Source: Pectobacterium aroidearum
Lineage (GTDB): Bacteria; Pseudomonadota; Gammaproteobacteria; Enterobacterales; Enterobacteriaceae
Length of the DNA stretch: 64,000 nt
Assembly: GCF_015689195.1 (NCBI RefSeq)
Contig: NZ_CP065044.1
Span: 2,604,001 to 2,668,000 of the forward strand
Reading direction: 5' to 3'
Shown here one piece after another: positions 19,955 through 28,457 of the stretch. Positions within the stretch are counted from its first letter, which is position 1; every line of letters begins with the position of its first letter. The position numbers and the translations under genes were made by a program. The notes beneath the pieces were generated by a model. That model saw only the letters and a program-made list of their open reading frames with translations, did not search any database and had not been told where the DNA came from.

Positions 19955-20278
19955 ATGCCAAACACGATGACCACTCCCACACCGACACGCTGGGCAGATC
20001 TCGCCAGACAAGGCGGATACATCACGCCTGCTCAGCGTGAATCATTCACTCAGGCCATCCACCTGGTGAGAGCACAGTTGAACACCGTACTTGGTCAGTC
20101 AGGATCGCTGCGGCGGGGTGAGTTCGAGTTCGACGCCTTTGTGGATTCGCTGGAGCAGGATTTCCTGCATCAGGCCGATATCCATACGAAGAACGGGCTA
20201 CACAGCGACGTGGCGCAGACCTCGTTCTGGGTCGCCCGCCTCATCGCCGATCGTTTTATTGCGGTGCGTCAAATGTAA
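19955..20278 (+). CDS. Small protein of unknown function, translationally coupled to hrpW
   Basis: A 107-residue protein whose ATG lies one base after the hrpW stop, so it should be translated by ribosomes finishing hrpW. After a polar first 13 residues it is mainly helical (about residues 20-107), with no signal peptide, membrane segment or cysteine. I do not recognise a family. Its place in the hrpW transcript, driven by an hrp box, suggests a role with HrpW such as a secretion chaperone, but this is inference only. A factor-independent terminator follows at 20304-20337. Confidence 0.75.
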   Translation: MPNTMTTPTPTRWADLARQGGYITPAQRESFTQAIHLVRAQLNTVLGQSGSLRRGEFEFDAFVDSLEQDFLHQADIHTKNGLHSDVAQTSFWVARLIADRFIAVRQM

Positions 20279-20303
20279 TACCTGCGCCATACCGCACCGG
20301 GGA

Positions 20304-20337
20304 AAAGCCAGCCAGGGAAACCTGTGCTGGCTTTATT
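20304..20337 (+). terminator. Terminator of the hrpW operon
   Basis: The hairpin has 9-bp arms, AAAGCCAGC and GCTGGCTTT, with an inner CAGG/CCTG stem, followed by a short T-rich tail (TTTATT). It lies 26 bases after the stop codon of the gene coupled to hrpW. Confidence 0.75.
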
Positions 20338-20411
20338 ACTTACTGACTATAAAAAAGAAGATAACCATTCCTGATACTATTTTTCTTATTCTTCCTGCAT
20401 CACCAGATCAT

Positions 20412-20870
20412 TTAGTATTGTGGGTAACGCGTTTCCCAATTTTTCTTGAAGTGACTTTCATTCACGCCAAATGTCTGCTCTATGAAGGCCATACATTTAT
20501 AGAAATCATCGAAGGTATAATAGTCGTCACCCTTCACATGTGCCGCGAAAACCTCGGAGTCAGAGTCTTCCAGATATTGCTTTTCAATATCGCAAACATT
20601 TAGGTTATAGAGCCAGAAAACATTGTTTCTATCAGGAACGTAGCCTAATGCTTTTACTTCCGGGTACATTTCTTCCAGCGTCAGCATTCCTTTTTCCAGA
20701 AAACCCATTTCTCTTTCAAACATCTCTTCAGGGAAATAAGCTCTGGGTCTGATGATAATAAAACGTGAATCCTTACCGCCATTGATATCCATTTCACAGT
20801 AGGAACCGTCTCTAACATCCCCTCTAAAGCCGTAGGGGTATGGGTTATAGGGGGTGATTTTCTCGGTCAT
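20412..20870 (-). CDS. Unknown 152-residue cytoplasmic protein (immunity-like in size and composition)
   Basis: An acidic, aromatic-rich protein (many Tyr, Phe, Asp and Glu) with no signal peptide or membrane segment. I do not recognise the family. Size, acidity and higher A+T content than the neighbouring hrp genes are like immunity proteins of polymorphic toxin systems, but no toxin domain is seen nearby. The ATG at 20870 is preceded by AAGGA, and that ribosome site overlaps the TAA stop of the 86-codon frame at 20882-21142, so the two may be coupled. It sits between hrpN and the hrpW operon and reads opposite to hrpW. It may be a local insertion in the island. Confidence 0.65.
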   Translation of the reverse strand: MTEKITPYNPYPYGFRGDVRDGSYCEMDINGGKDSRFIIIRPRAYFPEEMFEREMGFLEKGMLTLEEMYPEVKALGYVPDRNNVFWLYNLNVCDIEKQYLEDSDSEVFAAHVKGDDYYTFDDFYKCMAFIEQTFGVNESHFKKNWETRYPQY

Positions 20871-20881
20871 GACTTACGTCC

Positions 20882-21142
20882 TTACTGTGCCCAGTATCGT
20901 GATTGCCGACGGTAGCAGGCATAACCCACGGTTGCATTTCTTATGAACCCGTTGATTAAAAACCAGGTGAGTGGTTTAAGTCTGGCTAAAGACAACTCGT
21001 TGAGGGCAATGGGCTTACGCAACAAGAGGCAGGCTTGACGAGGCAGAATAGAATAATGAAAACGTTCCATGTGGTTCCTTGACGCAAGTCCCGTTAAGAA
21101 AAAGTCGCGCGTAAAGGATAGCAAGCGAAGTGAAAACGCCAT
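20882..21142 (-). CDS. Doubtful 86-codon open frame upstream of the unknown gene
   Basis: The frame encodes a basic, Leu/Arg-rich peptide with no recognisable domain and no clear ribosome-binding site before its ATG. In its favour, its stop codon forms part of the ribosome site of the next gene. Against it, composition is unusual for a folded protein. The 407-base stretch 20871-21277 holds nothing else that I can support except the hairpin at 21227-21252. Confidence 0.25.
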   Translation of the reverse strand: MAFSLRLLSFTRDFFLTGLASRNHMERFHYSILPRQACLLLRKPIALNELSLARLKPLTWFLINGFIRNATVGYACYRRQSRYWAQ

Positions 21143-21226
21143 AATGCAAAGAAAGGACTAAAACGGAGCAAGCTGATTGAATTGATTTAAATTGAATTGA
21201 AATAATCACATTAAAACTAATAGAAA

Positions 21227-21252
21227 GGGAGCAGCGCTTCCGCCCTGCTCCC
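21227..21252 (-). terminator. Hairpin downstream of hrpN, likely terminator
   Basis: Perfect 8-bp arms GGGAGCAG and CTGCTCCC enclose a 10-base loop, 25 bases after the hrpN stop. On the minus strand the tail is TTTCTATT. On the plus strand the following stretch is GTCGTTTTTT, so it could stop transcripts from both sides. Confidence 0.65.
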
Positions 21253-21277
21253 TGTCGTTTTTTCGCCTTTTTTCGTT

Positions 21278-22360
21278 TTAGCTGGCGAGCTTTTGCAGCC
21301 CCATATTGACGATGCGGTCACCAATCATGGCCGCATCAATACCCAGAGACGAGCCACCATTGCCGCGAGCGTTCAGGTTGGTATTGCCGGTATCACCGGC
21401 GACCGCGCTCTTGATCATACCCACAGCCTTCATGAATTTATCCATGCTGCCTTTGGTCATGCCGTCGTCATCCGGTTTGCTCAGCGCTTTCGCCCAGGAT
21501 TTGTCATCCTGCTTCGCCGTCTGCCAGTTATCTTTCTGATATTCCGGCTTGCCGAAGACTTCAGGATATTGATCCATAAACTGACCAATTTCTTTCGCCA
21601 TCGCCCGATCTTCTTTATCCACGAAGTAACGGGTCGGACTGTCATTGTGTGTGCTGATGTTGTTCAGCTCCTGCAAACCGGCTTTTTGCCCAACGCTCAT
21701 CCCCAGCGTGCTGCCCAGTTGATTGAAAGCGCCAGCGCCACTCAAGCCTTGCAAACCGTTGTTACCCAGTTGCAGCGGTGAAGTTTGCCCTTTCGCCTGG
21801 CTCAGGCCGTTGCCCAAAATGGCGGACAGCGCATCGTTAACGCCCTGGGTATAGGCAGAAATTTCCGGCGACGCTGGCTGCTTGTTGCCGAAAAGTCCAC
21901 CCTGTTGCTGCGACATGCCGCCGCCCAGCAGATCTTCCAGTGCGCTAAACAACAGGCTGCCCATCATGGCCGATGGATTCATGGCATTCATACCGGCACC
22001 CAGCGCCCCGCCCAAGCCACCGCCGAGTGCGCTGCCCAGTCCGCTACCGAGGCTGCTGCCAAGACCGCCACCCAGCCCTCCGCCCAACAAACCGCCACCT
22101 AATCCACCCAGGCTGCTGCCCAAACCACCGAGCCCACCGCCTAAACCACCACCCAGGCCGCCGCCCATCAGGCTGCCCATGAACATCATGGTCGTCATGA
22201 TATCGGACAGCTGCTCTGCGATGTTGCTGCGCTGGCCACCAAACGCCGACTGCGACGGCGAGCCGCCCTGTTGTGAAGACTGAGATTGAAATAAACCGCC
22301 GTTACCACCCGCCTTGATCGTGATTTGCAGAGAGGTTCCGCCACCAAGAGAATTAAGCAT
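21278..22360 (-). CDS. hrpN: HrpN, harpin elicitor
   Basis: A 360-residue, Gly-rich, Cys-free, heat-stable type harpin secreted by the Hrp system that elicits the hypersensitive response and helps effector translocation. Residues of about 60-125 are an extreme GGGLGGG repeat tract. The C-terminal 110 residues are the conserved HrpN region with a hydrophilic, Lys/Asp-rich helix. There is no signal peptide. GAGGAAAC lies just before the ATG. The gene has its own hrp box 82 bases upstream and lies downstream of the hrpA-hrpV operon on the same strand. Antisense Pro-rich open frames are shadows of the Gly tract. Confidence 0.97.
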   Translation of the reverse strand: MLNSLGGGTSLQITIKAGGNGGLFQSQSSQQGGSPSQSAFGGQRSNIAEQLSDIMTTMMFMGSLMGGGLGGGLGGGLGGLGSSLGGLGGGLLGGGLGGGLGSSLGSGLGSALGGGLGGALGAGMNAMNPSAMMGSLLFSALEDLLGGGMSQQQGGLFGNKQPASPEISAYTQGVNDALSAILGNGLSQAKGQTSPLQLGNNGLQGLSGAGAFNQLGSTLGMSVGQKAGLQELNNISTHNDSPTRYFVDKEDRAMAKEIGQFMDQYPEVFGKPEYQKDNWQTAKQDDKSWAKALSKPDDDGMTKGSMDKFMKAVGMIKSAVAGDTGNTNLNARGNGGSSLGIDAAMIGDRIVNMGLQKLAS

Positions 22361-22441
22361 AATGTTTCCTCAATGAGTAAATGGGTTATGAAAGCGCCAA
22401 TGGATGTGCGGTCAGCCCGCGTAATTGTGACACTCCCCCAT

Positions 22442-22469
22442 TAAGTGATTTTCTTGCCTGCGCGGTTCC
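22442..22469 (-). promoter_or_regulatory. hrp box (HrpL promoter) of hrpN
   Basis: On the minus strand GGAACC is followed by 15 bases and TCACTTA. This box gives hrpN its own promoter separate from the hrpA operon and shares the TCAC variant with the hrpW box. Confidence 0.88.
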
Positions 22470-22505
22470 CGTCTGATGCATAAAAACGCCTGACTTTTTC
22501 ACCGT

Positions 22506-22853
22506 TCAGCGCGGCGGCAGACCCGCCAGACGCCACAGTTCATCGATCGCCGTGAGCGACTCATTTAATGTGGATAATGTGCGGCGTAAGCGCAGATGTT
22601 GCTGTTCATCCAGACTCAGGCTACAGGCTGGCAGCGCGTCAGCCTCCAGAAAGCGGCGTTGTAATATTTGCCGCAACATACCGGGATAATGGTGAGCCGG
22701 CGCCAACGCTAAGACGAGTGCGGCCTGACGCGCCGAGATCGCCGTAAACCACAGCGTGACGCCCGGCTGTACGACCCAGCAGGCCGTCGGTGTGGTTTCC
22801 AGCGCCATGAGAAAATCATGCTGATTGTCGAATACGGCCGCTACCTCACTCAT
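22506..22853 (-). CDS. hrpV: HrpV, regulatory protein of the Hrp system
   Basis: A 115-residue cytoplasmic protein. In Pseudomonas syringae HrpV is a negative regulator that binds the activator HrpS and is itself countered by HrpG (established there; inferred here). The start is the ATG at 22853, which overlaps the end of hrpT by 8 bases; the longer frame up to 22958 runs inside hrpT and is not used. The order hrcC-hrpT-hrpV-hrpN matches Erwinia amylovora. The sequence is compact and helix-rich, with one Trp-rich hydrophobic stretch near residues 25-45. Confidence 0.88.
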   Translation of the reverse strand: MSEVAAVFDNQHDFLMALETTPTACWVVQPGVTLWFTAISARQAALVLALAPAHHYPGMLRQILQRRFLEADALPACSLSLDEQQHLRLRRTLSTLNESLTAIDELWRLAGLPPR

Positions 22854-23037
22854 CCACGCTAACCCTGCTGTAATCTGCCGGGCCGCTCCGCAGATCGGGC
22901 TGCCACCAGATGATGAGCTGCCGCGTTTCCGGCTGCGGACGACAAGTGACCGAGGCACAGTTGGCTACCTGCCGCGGTGCATTACAGGCGCTCAGCAGGA
23001 GTGCTATCAGCGCGATAGACAGTGCTTTGTAGTTCAT
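22846..23037 (-). CDS. hrpT: HrpT, small lipoprotein (probable pilotin for HrcC)
   Basis: A 63-residue protein with a short N-terminal signal ending in the lipobox LLSAC, so the mature protein begins at Cys18 and is lipid-anchored. HrpT proteins act as outer-membrane lipoproteins that help HrcC secretin assembly (established in related systems). The chosen ATG at 23037 has AAGGAT upstream; an in-frame TTG at 23064 would spoil the signal peptide. It lies between hrcC and hrpV, as in other group-I clusters. Confidence 0.88.
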   Translation of the reverse strand: MNYKALSIALIALLLSACNAPRQVANCASVTCRPQPETRQLIIWWQPDLRSGPADYSRVSVDE

Positions 23038-23175
23038 GAAAATATCCTTTATTAGCTTGGGCAATTAACGAGATGAGCGGGCTGACATATCGACCTTGCC
23101 CTCCCAGCTTCCCACTTTCACAGGAGGCGTTCGGGAGGGGGGAAATGTCCTGAGGGCATCAGCCCACGCGACCGT

Positions 23176-25245
23176 TTATCGGGATGTCAGCACATGACGC
23201 CGGGCGGTCTGAGACGCGAGCGCGGGCTGTAACGCCAGGAATACCTCGCTGGATTCCCCCGGTGCCAGCGTCGTTTTTGGCCATACGGCTACCGCCAGCG
23301 TGCGGCTACTGGCACAGGCGGCTTCATCAAAACGCTGCGGCTGTGTTCCGCCGTTGCGCACAACGCCGACGCTCAGGCGCACCTGACCGTTGTCGTACCA
23401 CTGATAGCGAGAGCTGTCGTAGATCAGACCTGACTGCGAGCGACACACCTCGCCCAAGCGCGCGCCGTTGCTGACAGTCTTAAATCCGGCGGGAAGCTGA
23501 CGGCTGGCGAGATCGCGAAAGGCGCCTTCAATCTGGCTATAGAGATCCGTTTTACCGTTGCGCTGCGCGACGCGATTCATCGCACCGTTCAACTGCTGGC
23601 GATTGGCGGAGGAAACATAGCGCGTGGGATCGGTTTGATCGCCGACAAGGTGTGGCGTCAGGATAAACAGGCGTTCACGGCGGGAGACTTCGTGGCGCGT
23701 CGAGGTAAACAGTTTCCCCAACAGCGGGATATCCCCGAGGATCGGAATGCGACGATCGCGATCGCCGCTCTCCTCGACGTGGAAACCACCCAGCACCAGC
23801 GCACGGTTCTCACCGATCAGCGCCTGCGTGCTGACGGTGCCCCGCTTCACGCCCGACGCTTCACCTTCGCGCCCTGTCTCGACCTGACCATCTTCGATAT
23901 CAATAACCAACTGGATGCTGCGCTGTGCGCCTTCGCCGACCACACGAGGTGTCACCTGCAGACTGGTGCCGGCAGTCACCGGTTGAATGTCTGCAACACG
24001 TTCGCCCGTAGCAGTGATAAATGCCGTCCGGCTGAAATCGACAATCGCAGGCTGATTCTCCAGCGTCAGTACGGAAGGATTAGCGACAATGGAGGCCGTT
24101 CCTTCCCCTTCCAACGCCTGAATATCGGCGAAGAAGCGTTTGAAATCGCTCACAAACAGGGTGCTTCGCCCCATCATCATGGTACTGCCCGCGCTCACAT
24201 TGCCGAGCTGCGCCTGCCAGTTTGCTTCCAGCCGCGACAGAGCGGTACGGTCCACATCCAGAATAATGGCATCAATGTTGACCAGATTTTGCGGTACGTC
24301 GATATGATCGACGAGCTGCTGATACTCCGCCCGGCGTTTTTCATCATCCCGAATCAACAACGCGTTATTGCGTACATCGGCAGAAATCTTGCCGCTTAGC
24401 GTCACGCGGCTCGATGCATCCCCACTGCGACCGGGATTATTACGGGTTGCCAGGCGGGTCATCAGCGAACGCGTGCTGTCCCGCATCGCTTCCATCCCCG
24501 TATCCGGCTGCACAGGCATCGGCCCCGATGCACCCGCTGGTGCCGCACGCTGACCATCCATCAGCTCATTGAGAATGGTCGCAACACCGGGAATGGTGAC
24601 CTTCTGATCGCGATATTGCAGCGTCCGGTCGGATACCGAGGCATAGCGCAAAGGAAAAATCATGACCTTACGCCGTTCGTCCTGTTTTTCCCGCTGCTGG
24701 CTAAAATTACGGATCAGATCGATATATGCCTGCGGGCCAGTGACCAGCACTACGCCTTCTTCCGGTAACTCCCCCCAGCCGAAGCGCGCATCGAGCAACC
24801 CGATACCACTGAGCGCCTGTTTAATATCAGGCGCAGCATCCGGGGAAATCTCCAGACGCACCGATGCCTGTTCATCCTGCGGGCTGACATACAGTGCGTT
24901 GTTATACACAAACCACTGAAAACGGTGCTCCAACGCCAGCCTGTCGAGAAACAGCGCGGGGGTCTCCGCCCGAATTTTCGCCGTGACGTCATTGTCCGCA
25001 ATGTTGCCCAGCACCAAATCTACGCCGTGACTGTTGGCAAAATCCGTCAGAATCGCAGACAGCGGTGTTTGTTCGGCAGAATAGGCGTATGCCCCCTTGT
25101 TCCAATCGGCTGGCGTGGCGGCGTGCGCCAGAGAAATCACCCCATTTATAGGGATAATCCCCATTAACACCACCGCCCAGCAAAACCAGCGATAGACCGC
25201 CAGCAAAATGCTATACGATCGATGACGCATCAATCCCTTACGCAT
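23176..25245 (-). CDS. hrcC: HrcC, outer-membrane secretin of the type III system (SctC)
   Basis: A 689-residue secretin that forms the outer-membrane ring. A long signal peptide ends near residue 42 (AHA-A). N-terminal ring-building domains span about 45-330, including a secretin/TonB short N-terminal type domain. The C-terminal secretin pore domain lies at about 340-570, with the conserved VPILGDIPLLGKLF-like segment (here IPILGDIPLLG). The last 100 residues form the S-domain expected to bind the pilotin. The start ATG at 25245 overlaps the end of hrpG by 8 bases; an in-frame ATG at 25230 is the alternative. Confidence 0.96.
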   Translation of the reverse strand: MRKGLMRHRSYSILLAVYRWFCWAVVLMGIIPINGVISLAHAATPADWNKGAYAYSAEQTPLSAILTDFANSHGVDLVLGNIADNDVTAKIRAETPALFLDRLALEHRFQWFVYNNALYVSPQDEQASVRLEISPDAAPDIKQALSGIGLLDARFGWGELPEEGVVLVTGPQAYIDLIRNFSQQREKQDERRKVMIFPLRYASVSDRTLQYRDQKVTIPGVATILNELMDGQRAAPAGASGPMPVQPDTGMEAMRDSTRSLMTRLATRNNPGRSGDASSRVTLSGKISADVRNNALLIRDDEKRRAEYQQLVDHIDVPQNLVNIDAIILDVDRTALSRLEANWQAQLGNVSAGSTMMMGRSTLFVSDFKRFFADIQALEGEGTASIVANPSVLTLENQPAIVDFSRTAFITATGERVADIQPVTAGTSLQVTPRVVGEGAQRSIQLVIDIEDGQVETGREGEASGVKRGTVSTQALIGENRALVLGGFHVEESGDRDRRIPILGDIPLLGKLFTSTRHEVSRRERLFILTPHLVGDQTDPTRYVSSANRQQLNGAMNRVAQRNGKTDLYSQIEGAFRDLASRQLPAGFKTVSNGARLGEVCRSQSGLIYDSSRYQWYDNGQVRLSVGVVRNGGTQPQRFDEAACASSRTLAVAVWPKTTLAPGESSEVFLALQPALASQTARRHVLTSR

Positions 25246-25672
25246 GTCGTTCTCCTTGCAAAAAAGCCAGCGTGTTCAGATTCAATGGAGCGGAAACGGG
25301 CACCTTTGCGCGCGGCGTGAGCATGCTCAGCCAAACGTCCCGTTGATTGAGTAGGGTTTCCAGGCTGCGGCAGAGCTGCATGACGTCATCAGCATCGGGC
25401 CGCATCCATAGCCAGAGTTGTTCATCCTGCGCAGAGAGCGACAGGATGGCGGTGTCATCCTGAAACTGGGCGTGGGCGGCATCGGCCAGTTGCAATGCTC
25501 GTGTCAGCATCGGCTCATCCGGCAACGTGCGCAGCGGAATGACCGCGCGGCACGTCACGCCCGATGACTGCCGCACCATCGCCACCGCGCCGCCGTCAAT
25601 CTCCAGCTTCAACGTCGACGTTCCGCCGTTTAGCCACCGCTCCAGCATCGCGGCCAACTCAGTTGAAGTCAT
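25238..25672 (-). CDS. hrpG: HrpG, Hrp chaperone/regulatory partner
   Basis: A 144-residue cytoplasmic protein between hrpF and hrcC, the standard place for hrpG in group-I clusters. In P. syringae HrpG resembles YscG-type pilin chaperones, and it also binds HrpV to release HrpS (established there). The sequence is a mix of beta strands and helices with no signal peptide. It overlaps hrpF by 14 bases and hrcC by 8, so the three are translationally coupled. Confidence 0.88.
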   Translation of the reverse strand: MTSTELAAMLERWLNGGTSTLKLEIDGGAVAMVRQSSGVTCRAVIPLRTLPDEPMLTRALQLADAAHAQFQDDTAILSLSAQDEQLWLWMRPDADDVMQLCRSLETLLNQRDVWLSMLTPRAKVPVSAPLNLNTLAFLQGERHA

Positions 25673-25883
25673 TGATGATGGCCTTTGCCAGACCGTGTTT
25701 AACGCTCAACAACTGCCCGACAGCCCAGCTGGCATTAGAATAATCCATGCTGGCCTCAAAAAAGGCGTAGCTATCCGCCTGACTGGCGCCGCCTTCGGCA
25801 ACATTCAGCGCAATATCATCCAGTTGTTTCTGCGAATCGACCAGGTGCGCGTCAAGACGACGCTGGATTGGGTTAAGGGACAT
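25659..25883 (-). CDS. hrpF: HrpF, small Hrp protein (pilin co-chaperone type)
   Basis: A 74-residue helical protein with an internal Gly/Ser-containing turn, similar in size and layout to YscE-like co-chaperones and to P. syringae HrpF, which works with HrpG on the HrpA pilin. Identification is mostly by position (hrpE-hrpF-hrpG-hrcC) and size. AGGAGAGCG precedes the ATG. Confidence 0.82.
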   Translation of the reverse strand: MSLNPIQRRLDAHLVDSQKQLDDIALNVAEGGASQADSYAFFEASMDYSNASWAVGQLLSVKHGLAKAIINDFN

Positions 25884-25927
25884 CGCACGCTCTCCTCATT
25901 AAGGTAGTTTCCTCACAACACAGGTTT

Positions 25928-25959
25928 GGGTCGTTGACCTAAAAATGGGTCATTGACCT
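25928..25959. repeat. Two tandem small palindromes between hrpF and hrpE
   Basis: The 13-base motif GGGTC[GA]TTGACCT occurs twice, 19 bases apart start to start. Each copy contains the palindrome GGTC-N3-GACC. It lies in the 141-base gap between hrpE and hrpF, the largest gap in this part of the hrpA operon. The role is unknown. Confidence 0.5.
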
Positions 25960-26024
25960 GATAGTGAGTGGTTAACCCCGGCGTGCAGTTCCCGTTGTCA
26001 GTCGCAATTTTGTCAGCCGCAATG

Positions 26025-26624
26025 TCACATCGCGGCAGGATACTCCGGCGGCATGAGCTGTTTTACCGCCTGCCGCCAGCTCAACGACATCACGCCGTGC
26101 GCCGTAATCAGCTTCATGGCATCGTTATCCAGCGCTTCATCGCTGGCAAGACGCCATTCCAGATGCGCATGGGCATCCAGCCAATGCTGCACATCGGCAA
26201 GCTGGGCGGGATGGCAATACAGCGTTCCCCGGCTTTCCCCCTGCTGTTGCTTCAACAACTGCCGCAGTAAAGCGTGATGGCGCGACGGCGCAGGTGTTTT
26301 ATCCAGCACATGTGCCAGCGCATCGCGCAGTAGCTGTCCGGCTTGCGTAATCATGACCTGCTCCATCTGCATTCGGTCTTGCCGAACCCCCTGCAACAGC
26401 ACATTTGCCTGCTGCCAGAATTCCGCTTCTGCCTGTTCTACTGCCTGCTCACACAGCGTTCGGGCACGTTCGTGCGCCTGCGCCACGATCGTATCGGCCT
26501 GCGCATTGGCCTCTTCCCAAAGTGTCCGACTGCGCCGATGTGCCGCGACTCGCTCCGCCGGAATAATCACCGTTTCATCCCGACTGGCATCGGGTAATGT
26601 CACAAACGTTTTCGTCGTCAGCAT
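26025..26624 (-). CDS. hrpE: HrpE, ATPase stator protein (SctL family)
   Basis: A 199-residue protein of the SctL/FliH family that anchors the HrcN ATPase to the cytoplasmic sorting platform. A long Ala/Glu/Gln-rich coiled-coil region spans about residues 25-110, including a run of charged helices, followed by the compact C-terminal domain that binds the ATPase N-terminus. It lies 36 bases after hrpD. Position and composition agree with HrpE of Erwinia amylovora. Confidence 0.9.
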   Translation of the reverse strand: MLTTKTFVTLPDASRDETVIIPAERVAAHRRSRTLWEEANAQADTIVAQAHERARTLCEQAVEQAEAEFWQQANVLLQGVRQDRMQMEQVMITQAGQLLRDALAHVLDKTPAPSRHHALLRQLLKQQQGESRGTLYCHPAQLADVQHWLDAHAHLEWRLASDEALDNDAMKLITAHGVMSLSWRQAVKQLMPPEYPAAM

Positions 26625-26660
26625 GCTTCGTCCTTAGCAAAATGAATGAAAATGAGGGGA

Positions 26661-27293
26661 TTATGCGGGCGCCGATGCTTTCCAGATCAGGGCATCGCAC
26701 AGCGCATTGAGTCTGGCGGCAGGCAATGACACCGCAGAGATAAGGTGATGATCGGGCCAATCGCGTGGAAAGAGCAGCCGTAGACGTGACCAGTACACTT
26801 CACCATAACGAATACGCAGCAGCAGCAATGCATCCTGATAGCCGGTTGCGGAGGACTCCGACAGCGATGGCGCGGCAGATGACGCAGAAAAGGTCATCTC
26901 CGCCGGTAGCCATAAGCCAGGCCGCAATGCCTTTGCCAGCCGCTCACACCATATGCCCTCGGCATCAGCACGATCCGGATTACGTATGGGCTGACAAACC
27001 CGCGCCATCAGGCGTAATACCGTTTCCCGCTGCGCGGTATCCAGCTCGCCGATGTGCATGAGTGAAGCAAGCGGATCCGGTGGCAACCGCTGTGGCAGAG
27101 ATAAATGGCGATGAAGCTGTTCGGCGTTCACATGCAGCCAGTCGCGGCGCTGCGGCGACTCGGGTAACGCTACCTTCCCGCGCCACCAGCTGGGATCGGC
27201 CTGTAACAAACAATCTTTTACCCACCAGGTCAGCCATGCCAGCGCGGTGGCATCACCCAGCGTCAACGCCCTGCGGTGCTCTTGTGTTGTCAT
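26661..27293 (-). CDS. hrpD: HrpD, sorting-platform accessory protein (SctK-like)
   Basis: A 210-residue cytoplasmic protein between hrcJ and hrpE. In group-I clusters HrpD takes the place of SctK, which links the sorting platform to the basal body. The start is the ATG at 27293, which forms an ATGA overlap with the hrcJ stop; the longer frame up to 27404 lies inside hrcJ. The sequence is rich in Trp, Leu and Arg with no signal peptide. Function is assigned by gene order and family, not by motif. Confidence 0.85.
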   Translation of the reverse strand: MTTQEHRRALTLGDATALAWLTWWVKDCLLQADPSWWRGKVALPESPQRRDWLHVNAEQLHRHLSLPQRLPPDPLASLMHIGELDTAQRETVLRLMARVCQPIRNPDRADAEGIWCERLAKALRPGLWLPAEMTFSASSAAPSLSESSATGYQDALLLLRIRYGEVYWSRLRLLFPRDWPDHHLISAVSLPAARLNALCDALIWKASAPA

Positions 27294-28057
27294 TGTGACG
27301 ACGGCTCCCCGGCTTTTTTCTGCTGCCATTGGCGCAGGTAAGGCATGCCAACGCGCCAGCCTAATAGTCCAGCCAATAGCAGGCCAAACAGCCCCGCGCT
27401 CCACTGCCAGCGTCGCATCTCATCCGGCGTGAGCGTGAACGGCCCCAGCGTGACAACCGGGATCGTGTCCTGATACGGTTCGGCCGGAACAAAGACGATC
27501 GCCAGTTCTTTATCATCCTTGCCGGACAGGCCGGGGATACTGCTGGCCACCATACGGCGGATGCGCGGCTCCATCCCATCAGGTTCCAGTTCAGCACGAT
27601 ATTTGATAAACACCGCTGCCGAGGCAGGCTGAACCGGCTCGCCGGGGGCGATACGCTCCGGCAGCACCACGTGCACCCGCGCCACCAGTACGCCATCAAT
27701 CTGCGCCAGCGTTGCTTCCACTTCCTGCGATAAGGCATAGATATAGCGGGCGCGCTCTTCCAACGGCGTCGAAATCACACCACTTTTCTGAAAGACCTCG
27801 CCCAGATTAGTACGTGATTGCTTCGGTAAGCCCGCCGCATTGAGAATATTGACGGCACGTTCCATGTTTTTTGCGTCGATCACCAGCGTAACGCCGGTTT
27901 TGTCCACCCGTTTCTCCGCGCCGATCTGATAACGGCCAAGCATCGAAATCGCTTCGTTGGCATCGTTCTCCGACAGCCCGCGATTCAGCTCAATCGGCTC
28001 GCCGCAGCCAGCCAATAGCCCGATCAGCAGAAGAAACACTCGCTTATCGATTTTCAT
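27290..28057 (-). CDS. hrcJ: HrcJ, inner-membrane ring lipoprotein (SctJ)
   Basis: A 255-residue lipoprotein that forms the inner-membrane MS-ring of the injectisome. The signal peptide ends in the lipobox LLAGC with the lipidated Cys at residue 18. Two ring-building domains follow (about 20-85 and 100-185), with the family-typical stretch around YALSQEVEATL and VHVVLPE. A transmembrane helix lies near residues 220-240, with a basic cytoplasmic tail. It starts 6 bases after hrpB and ends in a 4-base overlap with hrpD. Confidence 0.96.
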   Translation of the reverse strand: MKIDKRVFLLLIGLLAGCGEPIELNRGLSENDANEAISMLGRYQIGAEKRVDKTGVTLVIDAKNMERAVNILNAAGLPKQSRTNLGEVFQKSGVISTPLEERARYIYALSQEVEATLAQIDGVLVARVHVVLPERIAPGEPVQPASAAVFIKYRAELEPDGMEPRIRRMVASSIPGLSGKDDKELAIVFVPAEPYQDTIPVVTLGPFTLTPDEMRRWQWSAGLFGLLLAGLLGWRVGMPYLRQWQQKKAGEPSSQ

Positions 28058-28063
28058 AGGCCG

Positions 28064-28435
28064 CTACTGTAAGTTGGTGAGTTTTTCCAGACTCTGTACA
28101 CTTTTCGCCACCAGTTTGGCGCTCAGCAGACTTTCCAGATAGAACGAGGACAGCGTTCGGGTCGCATCCAGCACATCCTTTGGATTATTGGAACGCATCG
28201 ACTGGCTGACGTCGCGTTCGGCGGATTTAAAGACGCCGTTCAGTCCCTGAGATTTTTCCGCCAGCGCGCCCAGCCACTGACTATTACCGCTTTCTGCCGT
28301 CATTGGTGCCGACGACAGCGCCGCGCTGAACCAGGACACATCCTGATTCGTGGCGGAAAAGGAAAAAGACGTGCCGTTGTCCGCCAGCGGCGCATCCCCC
28401 GGCTGAGACAGCGTAGTGGCATGATTAATTTTCAT
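28064..28435 (-). CDS. hrpB: HrpB, inner-rod protein of the secretion channel (SctI-like)
   Basis: A 123-residue protein. The polar, Ser/Thr-rich N-terminus and a helical C-terminal third (about residues 85-120) fit the inner-rod family, whose C-terminal helix packs in the export channel. The name follows the Erwinia/Pseudomonas scheme, not the Xanthomonas one. It is the second gene of the hrpA operon and follows an attenuator-like hairpin. Confidence 0.88.
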   Translation of the reverse strand: MKINHATTLSQPGDAPLADNGTSFSFSATNQDVSWFSAALSSAPMTAESGNSQWLGALAEKSQGLNGVFKSAERDVSQSMRSNNPKDVLDATRTLSSFYLESLLSAKLVAKSVQSLEKLTNLQ

Positions 28436-28457
28436 GGTGTGGATTCCATCACGGACG

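Noticed and set aside
21785-22283. Pro-rich plus-strand open frames opposite hrpN
   Set aside because: They mirror the GGGLGGG coding tract of hrpN and have no initiation signals.
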